A DNA stretch of 6,897 nucleotides, taken from Amphritea sp. Its GTDB lineage: Bacteria > Pseudomonadota > Gammaproteobacteria > Pseudomonadales > Nitrincolaceae. The stretch is from assembly GCA_024679635.1 (NCBI GenBank), contig JAIBDA010000074.1, positions 1 to 6,897 of the forward strand, in the 5' to 3' direction. Position 1 is the stretch's first letter. Each line of letters begins with the position of its first letter. Made by a program: the position numbers and the translations under genes. Under the pieces are notes generated by a model, which saw only the letters and a list, made by a program, of their open reading frames with translations, was not told the origin of the DNA and did not search any database. Below, in pieces: positions 1 through 6,299 of this stretch.

Positions 1-966
1 AGAAGCTTACGTAAAGCGCTTGAAGCTCAGGGGGGAATTGGCCCCCGGATTATTGGTAATTCGCAACGCATCCAACAACTCCGGGGAATGATTCAGCAAA
101 TTGCTGATACGCCGGCTGATATTTTGGTTCAGGCTGAAACCGGTTCGGGTAAAGATCTGGTTGCTCGTTATATCCACGAACATAGTAATCGACGTGATAA
201 GAACTTTGTGGCGATAAACTGTGGTGCGGTACCTGAGCATCTGATTGAAAGCGAATTGTTTGGCCACGAAAAAGGGGCTTTTACCGACGCTAAAAGTCGC
301 CGGATAGGAAAGTTTGAGCATGCCAATGGTGGCACTCTGTTTCTTGATGAGATTGAGAGCATGTCGCCGTCGTTGCAAGTTAAGTTATTGCGGGTGCTCG
401 AGGAGAGAGCGATTGAGCGGTTGGGCTCCAATGAGCTCATTGCTTTGGATATTCGGGTAGTGGCTGCCACCAAAGTGAACCTGAGAGAACTCAGTGAACA
501 GGGTGAATATCGGGAGGATCTATACTATCGACTCAATGTCGTGAGTCTTGAAGTCCCCCCGTTGAGAGAGCGCCGTGAAGATATTCCGATGTTGTTTCAG
601 CACTTTGCGCTAATTGCATCGGCCCAGTATCAGAAAGAGGTACCGCAACTGAGTGCTGAAAAGCTGAGAGCGCTGGTAGCGCATCACTGGCCGGGTAATG
701 TTAGAGAGTTGCGTAATATTGCAGAGCGTTATGTGTTGTTGGGTGCGGACTATGATTTTTCTGTAGGGGGGCAGAATGAGCAGTCGCCGGGCAAGCGCAT
801 GACATTACCAGAGCAGGTTGAACAGTTTGAGAAGTTAGTGCTGGAAGAAGAGCTCTCTCGTAATAATGGTTCACTCAAGCTGACTCAGGAGACCTTGGGG
901 CTTCCCCGCAAAACCTTGTATGACAAAATGCAAAAGTATGAACTGGATAAGAAGGACTACAAGTAA
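1..966 (+). CDS. dctD: C4-dicarboxylate response regulator DctD-like, sigma54 activator (5' end outside window)
   Basis: The frame is open from base 1 to TAA at 964-966, giving 321 visible residues; the start and the expected N-terminal receiver domain lie upstream. The AAA+ sigma54-interaction domain has a Walker A-type AETGSGKD at visible residues 45-52, the sigma54-contact loop as GAFTDA at 92-97, Walker B FLDE ending at D116-E117, the REDLYYRLN stretch from 171, PPLRERRED from 186 and sensor II GNVREL at 232-237. A Fis-type DNA-binding helix-turn-helix follows at about 278-315 (NNGSLKLTQETLGLPRKTLY). Family knowledge: such proteins hydrolyse ATP to remodel sigma54 polymerase from upstream sites. 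The DctD name rests on the IESM-type Walker B context, the HTH style and the dctPQM operon nearby; another NtrC-family member is possible. Two signature positions differ from consensus: G to D in GAFTGA, and A for the first G of Walker A. An internal ATG at 88 cannot be the start, because conserved AAA+ sequence (GPRIIGNSQ) precedes it. Confidence 0.87.
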   Translation, partial: RSLRKALEAQGGIGPRIIGNSQRIQQLRGMIQQIADTPADILVQAETGSGKDLVARYIHEHSNRRDKNFVAINCGAVPEHLIESELFGHEKGAFTDAKSRRIGKFEHANGGTLFLDEIESMSPSLQVKLLRVLEERAIERLGSNELIALDIRVVAATKVNLRELSEQGEYREDLYYRLNVVSLEVPPLRERREDIPMLFQHFALIASAQYQKEVPQLSAEKLRALVAHHWPGNVRELRNIAERYVLLGADYDFSVGGQNEQSPGKRMTLPEQVEQFEKLVLEEELSRNNGSLKLTQETLGLPRKTLYDKMQKYELDKKDYK

Positions 967-982
967 CCTCAGTATCAGATAT

Positions 983-1012
983 AAAAACGGCGGCCATAGG
1001 GCCGCCGTTTTT
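983..1012. terminator. Bidirectional intrinsic terminator
   Basis: A perfect 13-bp inverted repeat (983-995 with 1000-1012) has the tetraloop ATAG. The stem starts with five A and ends with five T around a GC core (CGGCGGCC), so it gives a GC hairpin plus U-run on both strands. It lies 16 bases after the dctD-like stop and 16 bases before the stop of the convergent chemoreceptor gene, so it should end transcription of both. Confidence 0.93.
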
Positions 1013-1028
1013 ATGCTTTGAATCTGGA

Positions 1029-2624
1029 TTAGAGCTTAAACTGCTTAGCTTTCTTATCTAGTTCATTAGCCAGATTATTCAACTGCACAGCGATTGATGA
1101 TAAACGTACCACTCTGTCTTTGGCGTTTTCGCTCCCCTCATTGATCTCGTTAACCGCCCCTTCAATCTCAAGGGTCGCTGTGCCGCTCTGCTTCACTGAT
1201 TCAGAAATACTGTGGTTAGTTTCAGTAATCGCTTCCATCTCTTTCTGAATATTAATGAGCACAGCAGATGTTTCCTGAACCTCTTTCACGTTCGACTCGG
1301 TTTCTTTGCTCGCCTGCCCCATTACCTGAGCAGCGCCCTTAGCATTTTGTTGTAGAGAGCCGATAATACCGTTGATTTCAACGGTCGCGTTCTGAGTACG
1401 CTGGGAGAGCGTACGAACTTCATCCGCCACTACGGCAAAACCGCGACCTTGCTCACCCGCGCGGGCGGCCTCAATCGCAGCGTTAAGCGCCAGAAGATTG
1501 GTTTGTTCGGCGATGTCCTGAATAACACTTAGTACAGCATCGATGTTATAGCTTTGCTGCTCTAGCTGAACGATAACGTCAGTCGCGTGTTGGATCTGTT
1601 GCTGCAGAGATTCTATCTTCTTCACGGTTCCCGAAGTGATCTCAACGCCGCTGCGGGTTTCCTGTAGCGCTTTATCGGAGGCTTTGATCGTAACGTCGGC
1701 GGTGGCGGAAACATTCTGAGTTGCCCCATCCATGGCGATCATCGCGTTAGTAACCGCTTCTGCCCGGCTAATCTGCTTTGCAGTACCAGTGTTGGCCATT
1801 TCAGATATCTCATTGATATGGTGACTACACTGCCCCAGCATCTCGATTGACTGGACTACATGCTCGATACTGTTATGGAAGGTTCGCAGCATGCTGTTAA
1901 ATGACGCTGACATCTGACCAATCTCATCATTAGATTGAATCTCCAGTTGTTGTGTCAGATCTGCATTCTGCTCAATATCTCGAATGGTATCGTTCATTTT
2001 ATTGATCGGTTTGATAATGATTCGATGAATCATCCAGCCGACCAGAAACAGAGCCATAACGAACATGGCCAATTCGATAAGCGCAATATTCCTGATGTTA
2101 GTGAATATGTGCTGATCAACTTTATCGAAACTATAGGTGACCCGTACAGCGCCTAGAATGGTGCCCTCTTCAACCGGATGACAGGTAAGACAGTTAGTGC
2201 CTTTGTAATCAGATTTGGCGCGCATCGGGTGGATGATAGTTAGCCTATGGCCTTTATCGTCATCCAGTTCGATCGCGATGTCCTCGCCATTCATTGCCCG
2301 TTTATCCAAGTCATCCTGGATATATGAATCCGGGGTGCCTTCACCGTACATGCTGTTAACCGCTTCAGCACGAATAATACGGGCTTCGGTCAGATCCGGA
2401 TTGGCCAGAATTTTTGACTGTAGAGCCTGCCGGTTCGCCATAGCGCCGCTCAGCATCATGATATTGATGCTGTCAAAGTACGCATCAGCTGTGCTCTTTG
2501 TGTTTTGCAAAGCAATATCGGACGAAAGACCGGTTTCACTTTTGTAGATCGCCGTGATGGAGGTGATCAGTACGATTAAGAAGACAAAAGCTAAGCTTAA
2601 ATTTACTTTAGTTTGAATCGCCAT
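1029..2624 (-). CDS. Methyl-accepting chemotaxis protein with periplasmic heme-c sensor
   Basis: A 531-residue transmembrane chemoreceptor. A short N-terminal cytoplasmic stub is followed by TM1 (about 8-27), a periplasmic domain of about 150 residues (28-178), TM2 (about 180-200), a HAMP linker (about 201-255) and a long coiled-coil signalling domain. The CheA/CheW-contacting tip is unmistakable at about 367-403, including [18 protein letters not shown] then [14 protein letters not shown]. The periplasmic domain holds CLTCH at C145-C148-H149, a c-type heme attachment motif on the correct side of the membrane for Ccm maturation. Family knowledge: PAS-like heme-c sensors of this kind occur in Geobacter chemoreceptors GSU0582 and GSU0935 and in DUF3365 proteins. 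The ligand (redox state, O2, NO or other) cannot be read from sequence. There is no C-terminal NWETF-type CheR tether; the protein ends KAKQFKL. The ATG at 2624 directly precedes TM1, with only a weak upstream GGAT as Shine-Dalgarno. It converges with the dctD-like gene and diverges from dctP. Confidence 0.93.
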   Translation of the reverse strand: MAIQTKVNLSLAFVFLIVLITSITAIYKSETGLSSDIALQNTKSTADAYFDSINIMMLSGAMANRQALQSKILANPDLTEARIIRAEAVNSMYGEGTPDSYIQDDLDKRAMNGEDIAIELDDDKGHRLTIIHPMRAKSDYKGTNCLTCHPVEEGTILGAVRVTYSFDKVDQHIFTNIRNIALIELAMFVMALFLVGWMIHRIIIKPINKMNDTIRDIEQNADLTQQLEIQSNDEIGQMSASFNSMLRTFHNSIEHVVQSIEMLGQCSHHINEISEMANTGTAKQISRAEAVTNAMIAMDGATQNVSATADVTIKASDKALQETRSGVEITSGTVKKIESLQQQIQHATDVIVQLEQQSYNIDAVLSVIQDIAEQTNLLALNAAIEAARAGEQGRGFAVVADEVRTLSQRTQNATVEINGIIGSLQQNAKGAAQVMGQASKETESNVKEVQETSAVLINIQKEMEAITETNHSISESVKQSGTATLEIEGAVNEINEGSENAKDRVVRLSSIAVQLNNLANELDKKAKQFKL

Positions 2625-2662
2625 AATTAGATATCCGGATGAATTATCAGGCTTTTTGAATT

Positions 2663-2678
2663 TGCCACTAATATACCT
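2663..2678 (-). promoter_or_regulatory. Possible sigma54 promoter for the chemoreceptor gene
   Basis: The minus strand reads AGGTATATTAGTGGCA, a GG-N10-GC element. Against TGGYRYR-N4-TTGCW it misses only the first T and the second T of the -12 box. Transcription would begin near 2652, leaving a leader of about 28 bases. GG-N10-GC alone occurs by chance in a region of this size, so this is a candidate only. An alternative TGATAAT-like sigma70 -10 box lies on the minus strand at 2643-2648 without a good -35. Confidence 0.35.
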
Positions 2679-2749
2679 GTCTGTAACGCCCGGTGCGACT
2701 GTCTATGTCAGCATTTTGGGTAATTGTTCTGAACAGTTTTTTTGGCTCT

Positions 2750-2765
2750 GTGTGGAAATCCCCCG
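2750..2765. promoter_or_regulatory. Candidate second activator-binding site, imperfect dyad
   Basis: The sequence GTGTGGAAATCCCCCG shares the core GTGG-N2-AT-CC with the perfect dyad at 2780-2801. The centres (2757.5 and 2790.5) are 33 bases apart, about three helical turns, so both would sit on the same DNA face. Paired weak and strong sites in phase are typical of NtrC-family activators. Assignment to the DctD-like protein is inference. Confidence 0.45.
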
Positions 2766-2779
2766 TTATTCTCGTTGCT

Positions 2780-2801
2780 AATGAGTGGTTATCCACTCAT
2801 T
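2780..2801. promoter_or_regulatory. Candidate upstream activator site, perfect dyad
   Basis: A perfect 9-bp inverted repeat, AATGAGTGG and CCACTCATT, is separated by TTAT. Its centre is about 134 bases upstream of the start predicted from the sigma54 promoter at 2898-2914, within the usual distance for sigma54 activators. It is followed by non-coding AT-rich DNA and not by a T-run, so a terminator is unlikely. The DctD-like regulator in the window is the obvious candidate to bind it. Confidence 0.6.
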
Positions 2802-2844
2802 TTGAATAAACTTTAATGAACTGCTTGAATGTGAGGGTTCTGTT

Positions 2845-2857
2845 TAATTTATTGATT
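2845..2857 (-). promoter_or_regulatory. Integration host factor (IHF) site
   Basis: The plus strand TAATTTATTGATT fits the reverse form of the IHF consensus (YAA-N4-TTGATW) at every fixed position. It lies in AT-rich DNA between the activator dyads and the sigma54 promoter, about 74 bases before the predicted start. This is where IHF bends DNA at many sigma54 promoters. A 13-base degenerate match in AT-rich DNA can arise by chance; its position is what makes it credible. Confidence 0.6.
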
Positions 2858-2897
2858 TATAAGTGCTTAGTATTTTTATTTCGCTGTTTTATTTGCA

Positions 2898-2914
2898 TTG
2901 GCCTATCTTTTGCT
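2898..2914 (+). promoter_or_regulatory. Sigma54 (RpoN) promoter of dctPQM
   Basis: TTGGCCTATCTTTTGCT has the invariant GG (2900-2901) and GC (2912-2913) ten bases apart, and matches TGGYRYR-N4-TTGCW at all positions but one. Transcription should begin about 12 bases after the GC, near 2925, giving a leader of about 80 bases before the dctP ATG. Sigma54 control of dicarboxylate uptake by a DctB/DctD pair is established in rhizobia and pseudomonads and fits the regulator gene in this window. Confidence 0.85.
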
Positions 2915-2995
2915 CTGATTACAGGGTGCAAATAAAAATTGAGCGTGGGTTCTGCTGTTAGGCCCCAAAAAAAGCGCCTGAATAATTAAAATATT

Positions 2996-2999
2996 GGAG
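2996..2999 (+). promoter_or_regulatory. Shine-Dalgarno that fixes the dctP start
   Basis: GGAG lies 6 bases before ATG 3006. An in-frame TTG at 2994 would place this GGAG inside the gene and would add MEKH before a clean signal peptide, so ATG 3006 is preferred. Confidence 0.85.
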
Positions 3000-3005
3000 A
3001 AGCAT

Positions 3006-3989
3006 ATGCGTTTACTTACTGCAGCCGTTACGGCAATGGCTCTGACTCTTGGTGCGACATCAGCAATGGCTGCACCGATCGAAATTAAGTTTTCTCACGT
3101 AGTAGCAGAAAATACACCTAAAGGTCAGATGGCCAACAAGTTCGCTGAACTGGTTGCTGAGCGCCTGGCGGGTAAAGTTGAAGTTAATGTATTCCCTAGC
3201 TCACAGCTTTTCGGTGATAACAAAGTTCTGGAAGCGATGCTGCTGGGCGATGTGCAGATGGCGGCTCCATCTTTGTCTAAGTTTCAGAAATACACGCCTA
3301 CTCTGCAACTGTTTGATCTTCCGTTCCTGTTCAAGGATATGGCAGCGGTTGAGCGCTTCCAGGGCAGCGCTGATGGTCAGAAGATGCTGACCTCTCTTGA
3401 GTCTAAAGGGCTGGTAGGTCTGGGTTACCTGCACAACGGTATGAAGCAGTTGTCTGCAAGCGATCCACTGAAAGTGCCTGCTGATGCGAACGGTAAAAAA
3501 TTCCGTATCATGACCTCCGACGTGCTTCAGGCACAATTTGAAGCGGTTAATGCGGTGCCTCTGAAGAAGCCTTTCTCTGAAGTGTTTACTCTGCTGCAAA
3601 CCAAGGCGATTGATGGTCAGGAAAATACCTGGTCTAACATCTACTCTAAGAAGTTCTTCGAAGTACAGCCTTTCATCACTGAGTCTAATCACGGTGTACT
3701 GGATTACATGGTCGTAACTTCGGCTGAGTTCTGGGGTGACCTGGATGCCGATCTGCGTACTGAAATCAAAGCTGCGCTGGATGAAGCGATTGCATTTGGT
3801 AACGGTATCGCCGCTGAAAAAGCGAACAGCGATAAGCAAGCTATCATCGATTCCAAGCGTTCTGAAGTAATCGAAATATCTGCTGAAGAGCGCGCTCTAT
3901 GGGTTGCTGCTATGAAGCCGGTTTGGGCTCAGTTCTCCGATGATATCGGTGCTGATCTGATCAAAGCGGCTGAAGCTTCTAACCAGTAA
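3006..3989 (+). CDS. dctP: TRAP transporter periplasmic C4-dicarboxylate-binding protein DctP
   Basis: A 327-residue solute-binding protein of the DctP family that captures C4-dicarboxylates in the periplasm and delivers them to DctQM. It starts with a Sec signal peptide: R2, a hydrophobic core, then cleavage predicted after A22 (AMA/AP). The mature chain opens with IEIKFSHVVAENTPKG, the usual first strand of the family. R167 in KKFRIMTSDV aligns with the family arginine that salt-bridges the substrate carboxylate. The block DGQENTWSNIYSKKFFEVQ (203-221) followed by ITESNHGVLDYMVV is the form seen in true dicarboxylate DctP proteins, which makes sialate or other TRAP substrates less likely. 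Length is normal for the family. It is first in dctPQM, behind a sigma54 promoter, and separated from dctQ by structured RNA. Confidence 0.95.
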   Translation: MRLLTAAVTAMALTLGATSAMAAPIEIKFSHVVAENTPKGQMANKFAELVAERLAGKVEVNVFPSSQLFGDNKVLEAMLLGDVQMAAPSLSKFQKYTPTLQLFDLPFLFKDMAAVERFQGSADGQKMLTSLESKGLVGLGYLHNGMKQLSASDPLKVPADANGKKFRIMTSDVLQAQFEAVNAVPLKKPFSEVFTLLQTKAIDGQENTWSNIYSKKFFEVQPFITESNHGVLDYMVVTSAEFWGDLDADLRTEIKAALDEAIAFGNGIAAEKANSDKQAIIDSKRSEVIEISAEERALWVAAMKPVWAQFSDDIGADLIKAAEASNQ

Positions 3990-3999
3990 AAATTGATTT

Positions 4000-4024
4000 C
4001 CGGTGTTCCTTAATGGAGTGCCGG
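4000..4024 (+). repeat. Hairpin 1 downstream of dctP
   Basis: CCGGTGTTCC (4000-4009) pairs with GGAGTGCCGG (4015-4024) across the loop TTAAT, giving 10 pairs, three of them G-U wobbles. It begins 11 bases after the dctP stop. The wobbles pair well in this RNA but would not in the opposite transcript, which suggests that it acts in dctPQM message. No T-run follows. Confidence 0.65.
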
Positions 4025-4031
4025 CCCTGTT

Positions 4032-4062
4032 GCTGTGGTGGGAGTATAGGCCCCACTGCAGC
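4032..4062 (+). repeat. Hairpin 2 between dctP and dctQ
   Basis: GCTGTGGTGGG (4032-4042) pairs with CCCACTGCAGC (4052-4062), giving 11 pairs with two adjacent G-U wobbles around a 9-base loop. A competing pairing of GGGAG (4040-4044) with CTCCC (4062-4066) is possible. No U-run follows. Confidence 0.65.
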
Positions 4063-4090
4063 TCCCTCTATATTCTAAGTTGTCTGTAAG

Positions 4091-4158
4091 GCTGCACAGG
4101 AGAGTCACGCCGGCTAACGTGGGCGATGCTCTATAGCTGCAAGGCTGTCCTGTGTAGC
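4091..4158 (+). repeat. Three-way-junction-like RNA fold
   Basis: GCTGCACAGGA (4091-4101) pairs with TCCTGTGTAGC (4148-4158) over 11 consecutive positions with one G-U wobble. Inside, GAGT (4102-4105) pairs with GCTC (4128-4131) and CGCC (4108-4111) with GGCG (4122-4125), forming one arm. AGC (4135-4137) with GCT (4144-4146) can form a weak second arm. CACG (4106-4109) with CGTG (4118-4121) is an alternative inner pairing, so the fold could switch. Confidence 0.55.
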
Positions 4159-4177
4159 AAATACAAAAATAATAATC

Positions 4178-4194
4178 ACAGAGAATCTGTTTTT
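4178..4194 (+). terminator. Weak terminator-like hairpin upstream of dctQ
   Basis: ACAGA-GAA-TCTGT is followed by four further T, for a U5 tail. The stem is only 5 bp and AU-rich, so at most partial termination between dctP and dctQ is expected. Chance is a fair alternative. Confidence 0.25.
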
Positions 4195-4232
4195 CAGCTG
4201 AATGATCACTCTGTTGTTATAAGGGGGCCGTT

Positions 4233-4820
4233 ATGGTTCGTAATCTGTTCAACCAACTGGAAGAGGCTTTCCTCTCCCTTCTACTGGTAGCGATGACGTT
4301 ACTTGTTTTTGTCGAAGTGGTTATGCGCTTCGGATTTAATACCGGTATCCACTGGGCGCAGGAGATGACTCTGCTGCTGGCCGCTTGGTTTGTCCTCTAT
4401 GGCGCATCTTACGGGGTAAAAGTGGGTGCTCACATCGGTGTTGATGTGTTTGTGAAGCTATTGCCTAACAAAGCTCAACGTTTCTTTACCCTGGTAGCGG
4501 TGGCTCTCTGTCTGATCTATTGCGGCCTGTTTCTATACGGCTCATGGGTCTACCTAAGCAAGATGAAGATGATCGGTATCGAACTGGAAGATATGCCAGT
4601 AGAGAAATGGATAGCGATGAGTATTCTGTTGATCGGTTTTGCCATGCTGATGTTCCGTTTCCTTCAATTGGGCTGGAAGGTAGTTACCCATCAGGCGGAT
4701 GGTTTTCACTTCACTGATGAAGCTGAAGAGAGTATGGAGATTGCTAGAGAGCTTCAGGAACTGGAGGCGAAAGAGCAAGCTGATAAAGCTTCAAATCATG
4801 ATAAGGGGGATCGGTCATGA
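4233..4820 (+). CDS. dctQ: TRAP transporter small membrane subunit DctQ
   Basis: A 195-residue inner-membrane protein with four predicted helices (about 12-31, 43-61, 85-105 and 126-146), the DctQ topology. The stretch around helix 2, from WAQEMTLLLAAW (41-52) through GAHIGVDVF (65-73), fits the family's conserved W-[AS]-E-E and H-I-x-V-D pattern. DctQ is the essential small partner that scaffolds DctM in the sodium-driven tripartite transporter. The start is ATG 4233 with a strong AAGGGGG (4221-4227) upstream. The C-terminal tail from about residue 152 is hydrophilic and rich in E, K and D (for example ARELQELEAKEQADK), a likely cytoplasmic helix. The stop overlaps the dctM start by 4 bases (ATGA), which suggests translational coupling and equal amounts of Q and M. 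Confidence 0.93.
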   Translation: MVRNLFNQLEEAFLSLLLVAMTLLVFVEVVMRFGFNTGIHWAQEMTLLLAAWFVLYGASYGVKVGAHIGVDVFVKLLPNKAQRFFTLVAVALCLIYCGLFLYGSWVYLSKMKMIGIELEDMPVEKWIAMSILLIGFAMLMFRFLQLGWKVVTHQADGFHFTDEAEESMEIARELQELEAKEQADKASNHDKGDRS

Positions 4821-6214
4821 CTATTGCTGCGCTATTTATTCTTTTGTTTGGTTGTATGTTCATGGGCATGCCGATTGCGATTGCGCTGGGCTTGTCCAGT
4901 GTTGCAACGATTCTGATGTTCTCAAATGACTCCCTGGCTTCTATTTCGCTGAAGTTGTTTGAAGCGACGTCGGAACATTACACTTTGTTAGCGATACCTT
5001 TCTTTATCTTGTCGTCTGCATTCCTCTCTACGGGTGGTGTGGCCAAGCGACTGATCAACTTTGCCGTTGATAGTGTAGGCCATGTGCGTGGTGGTCTGGC
5101 AATGGCTTCGGTAATGGCTTGTATGTTATTTGCTGCTGTATCGGGTTCTTCCCCTGCGACGGTAGCGGCTATCGGTACGATCGTTATTGCCGGTATGGTG
5201 CGTTCTGGTTATCCGGAATCTTTTGCTGCGGGTGTTATCGCTAACGCCGGTACGCTGGGTATCCTGATTCCGCCGTCCATTGTAATGCTTGTGTATTCGG
5301 CGGCTACTGAAGTATCTGCCTCCCGTATGTTTATGGCCGGTTTTCTTCCCGGCCTGATGATGGGCGGTATTCTGATGATCGCCATCTACATTGCCGCGCG
5401 TATTATGAAGCTGCCAGCAGAGCCTTTCCCTGGCGTGCTGCATCTGGGTAAATCCTTCATGATCGCGCTGGGCGGCCTGATGCTGATTATCATCGTACTG
5501 GGCTCTATCTACGGTGGTATTGCCAGTCCTACTGAGGCGGCAGCGGTTGCGGCGGTATATGCCTATCTGGTATCGGTGCTGGGGTATCGTGATATTGGTC
5601 CGATGAAAGGTGTTGCATGGCGTAACGCCGACGAGGCCTTTGCTACAGCTGCTGTACGTAATGTCTTACAGATGTTATGGGCAATTCCTAAGTCTATCCG
5701 CCACCCTGAAGTGCGTAAGGTTATTCTGGATGCCACGAAGGTGTCTCTGATGTTGCTGTTCATCATCGCCAATGCGATGCTGTTTGCTCATGTATTAACA
5801 ACCGAGCGGATTCCACATCAGATAGCCGAAACGATTATTCAATGGGGACTGCCTGCATGGGGCTTCTTGATTGTAGTGAATATCCTGTTGCTGATAGCCG
5901 GTAACTTTATGGAGCCATCTGCAATCATACTTATCATGGCGCCGATTCTGTTTCCAATCGCAACACAGCTGGGAATTGATCCGGTTCACCTGGGTATTAT
6001 TATGGTGGTGAATATGGAAATAGGGATGCTAACGCCGCCGGTGGGGCTTAACCTCTTTGTCACGGCGGGGATCACCGGTAAGAATATGATCTGGGTGATA
6101 AAGGCTTGCTTGCCCTGGTTAAGTTTACTGCTGATATTCCTGATGCTGATAACGTATATTCCGCAGATATCGCTATTCTTACCGGAATATATTGATCGCT
6201 TGAATGGTTATTAA
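4817..6214 (+). CDS. dctM: TRAP transporter large membrane subunit DctM
   Basis: A 465-residue, highly hydrophobic inner-membrane protein that forms the sodium-coupled transport channel fed by DctP. Family marks are SGSSPATVAAIGTIVIAG (109-126), GTLGILIPPSIVMLVY (145-160), IASPTEAAA (235-243), ANAMLFAHVLTTERIP (318-333), GNFMEPSAIILIMAPI (362-377) and MLTPPVGLNLFVTAGI (404-419). The two PP-containing re-entrant loop motifs are both intact. The usual family length is about 425-430, so this protein is roughly 35-40 residues longer. The excess appears to be a hydrophilic stretch at about 257-303 (YRDIGPMKGVAWRNADEAFA through IRHPEVRKVILDATK), a loop between the two halves. ATG 4817 lies inside the dctQ stop, with AAGGGGGA (4803-4810) as Shine-Dalgarno. 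An intrinsic terminator follows 46 bases after the stop. Confidence 0.95.
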   Translation: MTIAALFILLFGCMFMGMPIAIALGLSSVATILMFSNDSLASISLKLFEATSEHYTLLAIPFFILSSAFLSTGGVAKRLINFAVDSVGHVRGGLAMASVMACMLFAAVSGSSPATVAAIGTIVIAGMVRSGYPESFAAGVIANAGTLGILIPPSIVMLVYSAATEVSASRMFMAGFLPGLMMGGILMIAIYIAARIMKLPAEPFPGVLHLGKSFMIALGGLMLIIIVLGSIYGGIASPTEAAAVAAVYAYLVSVLGYRDIGPMKGVAWRNADEAFATAAVRNVLQMLWAIPKSIRHPEVRKVILDATKVSLMLLFIIANAMLFAHVLTTERIPHQIAETIIQWGLPAWGFLIVVNILLLIAGNFMEPSAIILIMAPILFPIATQLGIDPVHLGIIMVVNMEIGMLTPPVGLNLFVTAGITGKNMIWVIKACLPWLSLLLIFLMLITYIPQISLFLPEYIDRLNGY

Positions 6215-6260
6215 TTTGTAATCAGTCGTTCATCCTCCCAATCCGGATGAGTATCTGTTT

Positions 6261-6299
6261 AGGGCCGCATTTTCTTAATGAATCTGCGGCCCTTTTTTT
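6261..6299 (+). terminator. Intrinsic terminator of dctPQM
   Basis: AGGGCCGCA (6261-6269) pairs perfectly with TGCGGCCCT (6285-6293) across a 15-base loop, and seven T follow (6293-6299). This is a classic Rho-independent terminator, 46 bases after the dctM stop. Confidence 0.93.

Larger units (their letters stand above)
2625..3005. promoter_or_regulatory. Divergent control region between the chemoreceptor gene and dctP
   Basis: This 381-base non-coding gap holds all promoter signals for the divergent pair. Read toward dctP: a sigma54-like element for the minus strand (2663-2678), an imperfect dyad (2750-2765), a perfect dyad (2780-2801), an IHF site (2845-2857), a sigma54 promoter (2898-2914), a leader of about 80 bases and the dctP Shine-Dalgarno (2996-2999). 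A short dyad TGTTC-T-GAACA (2725-2735) is also present, with no assigned role. The block from about 2800 to 2900 is AT-rich, as expected for a bendable linker between activator sites and promoter. Confidence 0.8.
3990..4232 (+). ncRNA. Structured intergenic RNA between dctP and dctQ
   Basis: This 243-base gap has no gene but is dense in RNA-forming repeats: a 10-bp stem (4000-4024), an 11-bp stem (4032-4062), an 11-bp outer stem enclosing two smaller hairpins (4091-4158) and a small U-tailed hairpin (4178-4194). None of the three large stems is followed by a U-run, so they are not ordinary terminators. In operons with a periplasmic binding protein first, hairpins after that gene are known to protect the upstream message, as at malE-malF; the same role is inferred here. 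An independent sRNA or a regulated leader for dctQM cannot be excluded. Confidence 0.6.

Noticed and set aside
88..966. The ATG at 88 as the true start of the activator gene
   Set aside because: The frame is open back to base 1 and encodes conserved AAA+ N-terminal sequence (GPRIIGNSQRIQQ), so the gene continues upstream of the window.
2644..2656. A sigma28-like -10 box (GCCTGATAA on the minus strand) for the chemoreceptor gene
   Set aside because: The box has an extra base compared with GCCGATAA, and no TAAA-type -35 is found at the required distance.
2994..3005. TTG start for dctP giving four extra residues (MEKH)
   Set aside because: The Shine-Dalgarno GGAG at 2996-2999 lies inside that extension and is correctly spaced for ATG 3006, which begins a standard signal peptide.
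3201..3839. A 212-codon open frame on the minus strand inside dctP
   Set aside because: It is a shadow of a well-conserved plus-strand gene, with basic, low-complexity composition, no Shine-Dalgarno context and no domain.
4178..4194. A true terminator separating dctP from dctQM
   Set aside because: The 5-bp AU-rich stem is too weak for efficient termination, and dctQ has no convincing promoter of its own after it.
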